The position numbers and the translations under genes are program-made. Below, piece by piece: positions 55,601-64,000 of a stretch of 64,000 nucleotides of DNA. Source of the stretch: Calonectria ilicicola (taxonomy: Eukaryota > Ascomycota > Sordariomycetes > Hypocreales > Nectriaceae). Below the pieces are notes generated by a model. That model made no database searches, was not told where the DNA came from, and saw only the letters and a list, made by a program, of their open reading frames with translations. Position 1 is the first letter of the stretch, and every line of letters begins with the position of its first letter. The stretch covers positions 310,001 to 374,000 of the forward strand of contig CP085834.1 in NCBI GenBank assembly GCA_020809705.1, read 5' to 3'.

Positions 55601-57493
55601 TGGTCAGCTACAGTTGGAGGACACAGTCTAATCCTAGGATATCCTATCTCCCGACGCCCAGAAGGATTACCCGGCCTAGAGCTTACTCTAGATATGCTTT
55701 TGCATCTTGTACAAGCCAAAGGGCCCTGCATATCCGAACAAGAGATTTTGGTTCAAGGGTCAGCAGGAATACTGAAATTAGTCAAGTATGTTGGCAATAC
55801 TTGTCTTTGGCACCCTCATTCGCTCAAAACACCCTGTCGACATGCTCGGGATCCCACCATACCATTGGACTTGGCCCTTGAATCAAGCCGCCATATCCTA
55901 GGTGACTTTGAATATCAACATCAACGGACGGATAATGAGTCTCCACTCCTTGCTTCCAATTTGCCTCCTATGGCAAGTAGTGCAAAGCCTCCAAAGATCC
56001 AGTTTGATCGGGTACTTTCTACTGTTCACCCTAAAACCTATTCACAAACTATATCGACTACTTCTACTCCGAGAGTTATTGAGCATCTTGAAACAAACTC
56101 CGCTCCTTTCTTGGTCGACACAGAAGGATTTTTACAATTCCATTCACGTCACACTTCTAAAGAGAAAGCATCGCCCGGAAGCCCTTCTTTACAGCTAGCC
56201 ATATCAGAGCCCAGTTACCATTCTCAGGCGATGACACAAACAGACTCTGAAGATCTATCGTTAGACTCCGATGACTCATCGATATCTAATTCATCCAAAG
56301 ATGTAAAAGTTCTAGACATAAATGAACCGTTGTTTCCAGTGCTTAATCGCATCCTTCGCCAGCTTCTTTCCGAATTCCGGACTCCAAAGCAAAAACCTGC
56401 GGGGACCTCCGGAGGGGATCAAGGAATTGGCGCAAATCCGACAGCACTCGGACTCGCACCCAGCGGCTTTATGGGCCGTGGTGGTCAAAATAATCCAAAA
56501 AGGAAACGAGGTGAAAGCAGCGAAGACGACGCAAGCCAAGATGAGAGCTCGGGCCCGCCACCAAAAAAGATGCATTCCGGCTCCAAAGATACCTCTAAGA
56601 AATTATTTGCGTGTCCTTATTTGAAAAAGGACCCGGTGAAACACCGTGACTGTTGCAAAATAAAGCTTAGCAGGATACGAGATGTCAAACAGCATCTCAG
56701 CAGACGACACACTCCTGAAAGGTATTGCCCTATGTGCCTGAAGATCGACTTTGAGAGCCAGCAAAGCTGGCAGGATCACATCAACGTGCGAACTTGCGAT
56801 GGCAGAGATCCCTCGATGTTGGAGGGCATATCATATGACCAACGTCAGCGGCTTGGTAAAAAGTCAAGGTCAAGTCTTGGTGAAGAAGGTCAATGGTTTG
56901 CGATTTGGGACATTGTTTTCCCAAATGACTCAAAGCCATCTTCGGCATACCTGGAGCCAGGGTTTTCAGCGGAGATGGGTCTTTTTAGTGAATATAGCTA
57001 CGCCCATGGTCCAGCCTTGATAAGACAACAGATCTTGTCGAGCTCGAGTTGGAGAAACCCGGGGATATCAGATGATGATGTCCACGGGGCACTAGATCGC
57101 ATAATCGCCGAGGGCCTTCGGATGCTCTTTGACTCTTGGCGTTCCGATCAACCTGGCAATTCGCAGAGTCCAATATCACGGAGGAGAAATATACAAGAAA
57201 TAGTACAAGGAACCCCTGTGAGCTCTGTTACGGACAGCGGTGTCGCTGTTGGAAGTCATCCGTCATCTTCGACATCAGATGCGCAAACAAGTCAAAGTGT
57301 TGACAACGCAGACATCTCAGAGTTGGACTTTCTATCAGTACCAAACATAGGCACAATAGTTAACCAAGAAGGTCCGATATTCCAGGCCAACGGTACTGTC
57401 GAATATGAAAATTACCCGGTGGATTGGCCCGAGCGTATTGGCGAAATGGGAATTTTTAACCAAGAGCGTGGCGATGAATGGTATGTTCTTTAG
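52400..57493 (+). CDS. Large Zn2Cys6 + C2H2-like protein (1587 residues)
   Basis: Exons 52400-52459, 52572-53686, 53745-54482 and 54643-57493 sum to 4764 bases in one frame. After a short leader comes a 23-residue polyglutamine tract (about 35-57). A Zn2Cys6 cluster lies far from the N-terminus, at Cys360, 363, 370, 377, 380 and 387, with canonical spacing. A long disordered Ser/Pro-rich part follows, then a folded region of unknown type (roughly 650-1050) and a basic/acidic linker with NPKRKRGE (likely nuclear signal). At about 1290-1360 is a Cys/His-rich block: FACPYLKKDPVKHRDCC, DVKQHLSRRH, YCPMCLKIDFE...H. This C-terminal block is typical of large fungal C2H2-like proteins. The third intron (160 bases) contains CG and TG microsatellites; its acceptor TTCAG at 54638-54642 follows a CTAAC branch point. 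Nuclear, probably DNA-binding; targets unknown. Confidence 0.8.
52632..52700 (+). repeat. CAA/CAG trinucleotide repeat (polyQ)
   Basis: 23 consecutive Gln codons, mostly CAA with a short CAG run in the middle. In frame within the large Zn2Cys6 protein; length polymorphism between strains is likely. Confidence 0.9.
54515..54591 (+). repeat. CG and TG dinucleotide microsatellites in an intron
   Basis: A GCGCGCGCGCG run near 54515-54527 and a (TG)n run near 54560-54579 followed by GTCTGTCTGCGCGCAG. They lie within the third intron of the large gene, where they create decoy AG acceptors. Confidence 0.8.
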
Positions 57494-58150
57494 CATTGAC
57501 CTAAATACTTGGGAAAGACCTGCATCCTTATAGCCCTTGATCTTCCCTAGAAGGCGCCATTTCTCTGTTCTCTTTGTCTAAAGCCCCAGATTCGGTCTGG
57601 GGCGAATGTACTACTGAGGGCTTTTCCTGTGTCCATAAGACACTAAACCCAGCCCCTTAATAAAATAAATATATCCTAAATTCATTTGTTTAATACCTAA
57701 TCGCGTTATTATATAAAAATGAACTAGAGAGATGTAGCTGATTAAAAATAGTACATCCAGTTATCATAATTCAGTGATAAAGTAGCTATGTAAATGGCTG
57801 CGTGATTGGTTTGGTGTCTTAATTTTTTGTCCCCAGCTTGATATGTACGTTCTTTTCGATCAACATAAAATAATTTAAAATTCAAATATTCTTTAGAGTT
57901 TTCCAATATGTTTCTAAAATAGCCATGCCCGGACAGTTTCTTATATATACCTGACACAACGTATATGTGCTCGCAGGAATCTCCGTTTTAACCTTTATCC
58001 TCCCAATGAAACACCCCTAAAGTCATTAACCCCATCATTCCATGACCATCACAGCCAATGAGAATTGAATGATCTTCCAAGAGGTTGTCTATCTTTTTAC
58101 ATCATCATGGTGCCTAAGCGTGACACCTTTAACAATTCGCTTGCATCATT
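57494..58150. other. Intergenic, AT-rich
   Basis: Between convergent genes. AT-rich from about 57660 to 57960; no gene or known repeat recognised. Confidence 0.5.
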
Positions 58151-60027
58151 CTATGCCCACATCGCCCAATCGTCATTCATCTTGTAGTTGTAAGTCTGCT
58201 CTTCCGTAGACTTTTTAGAAGTGGATGATTCGTATTTAGCAGCCTGTTGCGGCCCCTCGGCCTCAACCAAGTACCCCGTTAAACATTTATCAAAGCTCAC
58301 TTGGGGCATTTCCTTCTCGTAGAAATCGTCAAATCGTGAATCCATCGCCTGATGAATGCTAGTTACATCTCCGGCTGGATGGAGAGTCTTCCACGGATGA
58401 ATGCACTCCGCGCCTTTGCAAGACTTCATGACCATCATAAGGCCATTGAGACGGGATTTGACCTTGGAGATGGGGTATCCGAGTAGTTGTTCCTTCTCTT
58501 TATCGTACAAGTTGTTCATCTGGGCGGCGTCGCGCTTCATATCGTAAAGTTCATGCTCGTTGGTGCACCAGGTTGTGTATAGTAAGTTGTACTCGGAGCC
58601 AACAAGACGAAGTGCCTTGAAGGTGTTGTTGGGATAACTTTGAGTTCCTCCATATTCACCCTCCTCCCGGTTGCCGCCCCAGAATTCAATATTCACCTGT
58701 TCGTGCCTCGATGGCTCGATGCTATCGATGACCGGGATGGGAGCACCATCAAAATTATCGCGAAGTGGAATTCCCGCCAGTTTGAAGATGGTTGGTACCA
58801 AATCTGTATGGGTTGTAGGATAGTGAACAGTTACTCCCTTCTTAACTCCAGGACCGCGAATCATAAGTGGGATATTAATATCCTCTTCGAAGCAAGTCGT
58901 CTTCCCAGCTTGCATCCGATGATGCCCCAGGTGATAGCCGTTGTCCGCAGTATAGATTATATACGTGTTATCCAACAGCTTATCCTTCTCAAGTTTTGCA
59001 AAAACATCGTCAATAAGGTCATCAACAGAAGCCAACGCTTGTAGGCGTTTTCGATAAAAGTCATCCAGGTACTTAACAACAGTATCGTTAAGTTTGGGTA
59101 ATGTCTTGAGGTAGCTTGCGAAGCCAGGGACATCGGGATTAAAATTTTCGGTTCTTGGAATCTTGACGTCTGGGTAGAGGTGTTCATGTCGCTTCGCAAC
59201 AGCAGGCGGATAAAAGACGTTTTGGCCGACTGCCGTGTTATCTTTAGTTCTTATCTCAGTGTGTGGTCCAATCGGCATAATTGCCATGAAGAATGGACGA
59301 TCATCCTTGGCATTCACCGCATCATCAAGATAGTCCAGAGACTTCTTAGCTACCAAATCAGTGGAGTACTCTCCCGGCGTGTAATATGGAGGATCACTAT
59401 TCCGTTGCCAGGTTGCATTGTAGTACCAGTAAATGTTGGGTTCGAGTAGAACTAGAAACACATTAGCCGATATACGCAGGCTGTGGGAGAAGGTCGGCCC
59501 GCGTACAGTCTGTGCCATTCCATCCCCCAGGGAATGGGTTATTATAATTAGACGCGCCGTGAGAATTCATGAATTTGCCGATGTAGTAAGTGTTGTAACC
59601 ACTGTCTTGGAGCCAAACTGGAAGATAATTTGTATTGAACCCCTGCTCCACAAATTTTGGATAACCTCCTGCGCAGTATAAATGAGACTGGATCTTGGTC
59701 AGGGGGCCACATCAACATACCATATGGCGGCTTGACATCAGTTACATTTGTGTTGTGTCCAGCCATACCGGTTAAAAATGAGACTCTTGACGGGCAGCAC
59801 TGAGCCATTGTGCAAAAGTGTTTGTCAAATGTGGTCCCCTGCTCCATAAAGTGTTTTCGGACGGCAGGTTGATAATCCAGGGAGTTCATCAGTTTATCCT
59901 GGTCGTCCGTCATAATGAGAACAATATTTGGCTTGCTCGGTGTTCCACGGCCTTGAACGCCGACATTGGAGCGGTGAAGGCCGACGACATAGGCGACGAC
60001 GGCCAGGGACACTGCCCGAAGCTGCAT
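58151..60027 (-). CDS. Secreted sulfatase (arylsulfatase family), three exons
   Basis: Exons 60027-59721, 59668-59507 and 59451-58151 give 589 residues. A hydrophobic signal-like N-terminus (MQLRAVSLAVVAYVVGL) is followed by KPNIVLIMTDDQD, whose Asp pair binds calcium. The sulfatase signature CCPSRVSFLTG is near residues 77-87, where Cys77 of C-x-P-S-R would be converted to formylglycine. Later come IGKFMN, PFFMAIMPIGPHTE, YTADNGYHLGHHRMQAGKT (second metal/His set) and the C-terminal WCTNEHELYDMKRD. All active-site elements are present, so it should hydrolyse a sulfate ester, possibly aryl or choline-type, outside the cell or in a vesicle. An in-frame ATG at 60069 would add 14 residues before the signal; 60027 is preferred. 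No sulfate transporter lies nearby. Confidence 0.9.
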
Positions 60028-60069
60028 CTTGTCGGCAGTTGCTGTATCTGGAATGAATCCCAGTCCCAA

Positions 60070-61020
60070 ACGTGGACTTTGCTGGCAAATTGAGAACGAT
60101 TGTCCTTGTGGGAAGGGTCGAAGGTTATTTGTACGCGTTTGTGCTTGGACGTAAACATTCTCATTTCAAAGTTCATTAGTTTCGTTTGAGGCGTACGCTA
60201 ACGACATGCGGGGGCTGACATCGCCTGTTATCACGGAGCGGAATAACCTTGTCTCGACTAGTTTAATCAAGCATTGGTGTTTTATGCATCCTTGACCGAT
60301 CATGAATGGAAACTAGACAAGAACCAAGGAAAGCTGTACGAGGCGAGAAAATTGGACATGATTTTGGCTATAGCGTTGGAATATCCGCGATATCCCCTGA
60401 GATTTTTAGGTAACACGGCCATAAAAGATGAAAGAAAAAAGCCCAGAACGCATTGTGTTAGTCCATGAATTTTGACTTTAGCCTGGTCGGGCGCACAAAC
60501 ACATTCCGAGGTTATATAGCTCCAACCAAGTCCATGACATGACAATTGAACACAACCTCCTGATCAACTCCCATCGTTCTGCCATCCCCTCTATTCCGAA
60601 TTTCCTTTTAAAGATGACTAAGAAGACTTATTTTTTTTTAACGTCAATTGTCACTCCCATCATGCAAATTTTAGATCAATCTGGCTCTATTCTCAATCAG
60701 TACAAGGATTGCTTTTATGCAATGCCCCTACTCCCTAAGGAAACATCCCAGATAATCCCCTCCAAGCTGCATGAGGAAATAGATTAGTGTGCCATGTTGT
60801 CACGGCTATTTCGGCCCATGTTGCTTGCCATCGGCAATAGACCTCGGCCCCACATATCACAGCCCGCTGGAGATGAGATTACTCAGCATCCTTTTAGCCA
60901 ATTAGAAAAGACCACGCTACTACGCCAGTCAGCCACCAAATAAGCCAGTGGGCCCATCAATTACCCTAGATACTTGAAGAATTTTATCGAATTGAGGAAT
61001 TAATGAATGCTTCAACATAC
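60070..61020. other. Intergenic, no gene seen
   Basis: Upstream of the sulfatase gene. Short open frames here have no family features. Confidence 0.5.
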
Positions 61021-61145
61021 AATACACCCTCTAAAAGATTGTAACTCAATAACATTTTGTCATTAAGCACCATAGGACTTAGTCACTTAAAATATTAACT
61101 GAATTTTTCAAAATAAATAAATAAATAAAATTACATAACGTACTC
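61021..61145. repeat. Diverged AATACACCCT...AAAGATTGT repeat end
   Basis: AATACACCCTCTAAAAGATT (61021-61040) resembles the arms of the palindromic element at 30069-30150, and the downstream AATAAATAAATAAATAAA resembles the tract at about 51000-51020. It marks the left border of the repeat-rich end and could be a terminal repeat of the transposon whose relic follows. Confidence 0.4.
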
Positions 61146-61655
61146 CATAAGCGAGCGCACCACATAAACAAGTGCACCACTTTTCACCATACCCTATTTT
61201 TAAACCAGAATAATGTAAGGAAGTGCCTTATATACTGATGTGAGGTGCAATTCCCGCACAATGTGCGAGAATTGGTTGATCTTTTGGTCTATTGGATTAG
61301 ATAACACACCTCTTATCTTCTTACAAATAAAAACACTACAAAGCATTTAATCAATAAATTCTAATCACTATCCTCTTCATTAAAGGTCTCAATAATTACT
61401 TAATATATTCTTGTATTATGATTAGTCTTGCTGTAAGTCCTATAGTGCCTGCCGCCCGGTTGCACCAACTTTCCTTAACTACTACTTTGCAATATTTCTG
61501 CCTATATTTATACATCTACATCCATTTAATCAATTGCTTTCTTATCTTCCTCTATTATCATTATTCCTCTATTTTATAATTGAGTTCTTTTAGATCTACA
61601 GTGTTTGCTTAGTACCTTATTTACTTGTTCAAGATTCTAGACCTTAGCCTTTAAT
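61146..61655. other. AT-rich unique sequence
   Basis: No gene. It lies between the repeat end and the first 140-bp insertion. Confidence 0.4.
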
Positions 61656-61795
61656 GTAAGGATCCGTACTTCCCATTACGTCAATTAGCCCGTCAGGCCA
61701 AAAGATAAGTCAATAATCGCAATGCTTGCAATTACAGGTACGGATAACAGCTATTAAATAGGGTCTCGTGCGCCCGGTTGCACAGGTCGTAACAC
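61656..61795 (+). mobile_element. 140-bp MITE-like insertion, copy 1
   Basis: Starts GTAAGGATCCGTAC and ends GGTCGTAACAC. Differs from copies 2 and 3 by a C for T in GCGCCCGG. It lies directly next to the C-terminal codons of the transposase relic. Contains the internal inverted pair ATCCGTAC / GTACGGAT. Confidence 0.75.
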
Positions 61796-62164
61796 GAATG
61801 GTGTTAGTGTTTGTAGCCATACATTAAGCCTTAATATAATATTTTCTACATCTAAAGGATCAAGCCCAGCTCCTCTAAAACCTACCTTGATATTGCTTTC
61901 TGTTATAATAGCTTGGTGTGCATTGTAAAAGGCTGGAAAGAAGTCAGCCTTTGAAATGTAGGTTACAGAGCATCTGATCAGATTCTCTATTTCCTTCCTA
62001 TATGCTGTTTTTAGCGGCCTAAAGCATACAATATTAAGTGGCTAAAATAGATGTTAAATAAAAACTTATAAAATAATAAATATAACCTAAAATAACTCTC
62101 TAAATATTAAACTTTTAAAGATAAAAGTTAAACTATTGAATAGCTGAATTTTTTCTTACTATTT

Positions 62165-62304
62165 GTAAGGATCCGTACTTCCCATTACGTCAATTAGCCC
62201 GTCAGGCCAAAAGATAAGTCAATAATCGCAATGCTTGCAATTACAGGTACGGATAACAGCTATTAAATAGGGTCTCGTGCGCCTGGTTGCACAGGTCGTA
62301 ACAC
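62165..62304 (+). mobile_element. 140-bp MITE-like insertion, copy 2
   Basis: Same length and sequence as the copies at 61656 and 62520 except one base relative to copy 1. It interrupts AT-rich relic DNA; the right flank is a GC-normal 215-base segment. Confidence 0.75.
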
Positions 62305-62474
62305 GATGTCTCCCCTCCAATGGGCATGCCCTCAGGCCCTATTGCCTCTCATTGGTTCACTGCGCTGATAAGGATAACCAAGCCTTATCATCTTGCGCCA
62401 CACATAGCTGCCTCACCCCAACTAGCCACAGCGGGGCCTAGTTTGAGCCGGCGTTGAATTCCTTGTCAAAGCAT

Positions 62475-62506
62475 GTGACCCTGGAATCGAACTCATGACC
62501 CACAGT
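62475..62506 (-). pseudogene. tRNA-like fragment in the repeat region
   Basis: The minus strand reads CTGTGGGTCATGAGTTCGAT followed by TCCAGGGTCAC, resembling the anticodon-loop to T-arm part of a tRNA, but the T-stem does not pair well. It lies in a 215-base GC-normal segment between two 140-bp insertions. Possibly a tRNA-derived repeat. Confidence 0.3.
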
Positions 62507-62519
62507 ATGCGATTATCGT

Positions 62520-62659
62520 GTAAGGATCCGTACTTCCCATTACGTCAATTAGCCCGTCAGGCCAAAAGATAAGTCAATAATCGCAATGCTTGCAATTACA
62601 GGTACGGATAACAGCTATTAAATAGGGTCTCGTGCGCCTGGTTGCACAGGTCGTAACAC
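62520..62659 (+). mobile_element. 140-bp MITE-like insertion, copy 3
   Basis: Appears identical to copy 2. Preceded by CGATTATCGT and followed by TATTATAAGC, so no long target duplication is visible. Confidence 0.75.
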
Positions 62660-64000
62660 TATTATAAGCTAATATAGTATTAATAATACTATATATACTG
62701 TATAGAAAAATCAAATATTTTGATTTATAATAAATGATTATAAATCCATTGATTTATAATATAAAAGGCTTATAAATCATTGATTTATAATATAAAAACT
62801 TATAAATCATTGATTTATAATATAAAAACTTATAAATCATTGATTTATAATATAAAAACTTATAAATCATTGATTTATAATATAATTGCTTAGAAATTAA
62901 AATATTGAAATTGCTGATTAATAAAGGAAATATTCATCTATATATATAACATATAGCCCCTCTAAAATAAAATAATAATACAATATATACTTATTTAATA
63001 AGTTTAATTTTAAGCTTATCCTTTTTACCTTCCACTGTATTATAACCTCTAACAATAGATAAGATAAATGAGGTGGTATGTAAAGTGTAATAATTTTATT
63101 ATTCTTATAATATTTTTTAAATTTGATTAAATAATAACTTTTATATCTATCAAGAACTAAGAAATAATAATAACTAATTAATTAATTACTTATATAATAA
63201 TTAAAGTACTTTAACTACTTAAGATCTATTTTATTATCAGTCCAGCTATTTTAAGTAATTATAATAGCCTAATTGCCTAGAAGGTTGCTTTCTTTATACT
63301 AATTAGTAAGATGATATTGGCCTGCAGTAATAAGAAATAGCAGGATAGCCTAGCCTTTTATATTAATAGCTTTAATTACTATTATCTATTCTCGGTTTCT
63401 AGGCTAGATCAATTTCAGGTTTATATATCTTTCTATACCTATTATAACCATTCTACTTACAATAATATCTATTATAAAGCTAATCTTATTAAAGTTATAG
63501 ATATTATCTAATTAAATATTATACTTACTTATTATATTAGCTACAAGCTAAAACTAATTATTAATTATCTTTAAATCTTTATATTTAACCTTTTTATAAT
63601 TATATTTTTAAAAGAATTATATTTTAAACTCTAAATAATATTTAATAAAATTTAAAACCTACTACTTACTAATAGATAATATATTTTAATTAAAAAATAA
63701 TTAATCAGTTATTTCTTAAACAATATATAATCTTAAAAGAATCCTCATAAATCTAGATCTAGAATAAAGCTAATAATAATCTCTTCTTTTAAATTAAATA
63801 ACTTACATAAATTAAGGATAATATCATCTCAAGATTAAATTCCCTACTACCAACAATATAATCACCACCAACTTACTCTATAGACTGCTATAACTTTTTA
63901 TATACTTAATTTTAGGTCATTTTGAAAGGCTTAAAGATAAAGAATAGCTTTAGCTTTAGTATTTGATTGGGACATTACTGGTTGTTAAGAAGCATTTGAT
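62660..64000. other. Extremely AT-rich, RIP-like island
   Basis: About 1.3 kb of roughly 80% or more A+T with almost no CG dinucleotides, running off the window end. Its minus strand carries the first block of the transposase relic; beyond 63640 nothing can be read. Confidence 0.7.
62739..62890. repeat. 30-bp palindromic minisatellite, about five copies
   Basis: Unit TATAAATCATTGATTTATAA plus TATAAAAACT. Units start at 62739 (variant, 32 bases), 62771, 62801, 62831 and 62861 (variant 3' end). Each unit contains the near-perfect palindrome TATAAATCA-TTGATTTATA. Confidence 0.88.

Larger units (their letters stand above)
61797..63640 (-). pseudogene. Fot1/pogo-type DDE transposase relic, mutated in a RIP-like pattern
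   Basis: Two blocks of translated minus-strand sequence match the fungal DDE_1 (Tc1/mariner pogo/Fot1) transposases. Block A (about 63510 down to 63030) reads NIYNFNKISF, SRMVIIGIERYINLKLI, stop, PRNRE, stop, then AGQYHLTN, stop, YKESN, and later FLVLDRYKSYY with IITLYIPPHLSYLL. Block B (about 62050 down to 61797) reads PLKTAYRKEIENLIR, ADFFPAFYNAHQ, NIKVGFRGAGLDPLDVENII. Stops fall where Trp or Gln is expected (TGG to TAG, CAG to TAG), and the first catalytic Asp position reads Asn (GAT to AAT): all C-to-T or G-to-A changes. About 1 kb of inserted sequence, including two 140-bp elements and a minisatellite, separates the blocks, which would otherwise join within HLSYLL / PLN. Non-functional. 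Confidence 0.82.

Noticed and set aside
61656..62659. Three regularly similar repeats as a CRISPR array
   Set aside because: Eukaryotic context, 140-base units, unequal spacers and no cas genes; MITE-like insertions explain them better.

Overview
The window reads as nuclear DNA of a filamentous ascomycete (Pezizomycotina). Most genes carry several 45-90 base introns with GTAAGT-type donors, CTAAC-like branch points and YAG acceptors. The families present (Zn2Cys6 regulators, HET, TPR-CHAT, Clr5, 7-TM fungal rhodopsin, P450s) are typical of that group. Intron-exon structures were built by hand by keeping phase and family motifs, so coordinates are models. The genus cannot be named from the sequence alone.

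Left part (1-16.4 kb): a catabolic-looking cluster. It holds a partial DUF4863 / hydroxylaminobenzoate lyase-like gene, a TPR-CHAT protease-like gene, two short-chain dehydrogenases, a Zn2Cys6 regulator, a six-exon aldehyde dehydrogenase, a broken RidA-family gene, an amino-acid/amine permease and an acetoacetate-decarboxylase-like gene. DUF4863 + ALDH + RidA recalls the bacterial 2-nitrobenzoate / 2-aminomuconate route. A 15-base motif, GCACTTTGGCCYAAA, occurs upstream of two of these genes, and weaker versions occur in three other intergenic positions.

Middle part (16.4-36 kb): an F-box/DUF7600 protein, a 7-TM rhodopsin-domain protein, a short-type secreted unspecific-peroxygenase-like heme-thiolate enzyme, a membrane-anchored unknown, two glycosylated multi-TM unknown proteins (one with an in-frame stop) flanking a frame-broken apolipoprotein-L-like gene, and a Clr5 + zinc-finger protein.

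Right-centre (36-50.3 kb): two intact cytochrome P450s, a HET-domain gene, a 5'-incomplete rhodopsin-domain gene, an MpaB/DUF2236-like heme oxygenase and a Zn2Cys6 regulator. The P450 at 43.9 kb, the oxygenase and the regulator could be a small oxidative tailoring or degradation unit; no PKS, NRPS or terpene backbone enzyme is visible.

Right part (52.4-64 kb): a 1587-residue protein carrying both a Zn2Cys6 cluster and a C-terminal C2H2-like region, a secreted sulfatase, and then a transposon graveyard. The graveyard holds a Fot1/pogo-type transposase relic with TGG-to-TAG changes that look like repeat-induced point mutation (RIP), three almost identical 140-bp insertions, a 30-bp palindromic minisatellite and about 1.3 kb of extremely AT-rich sequence.
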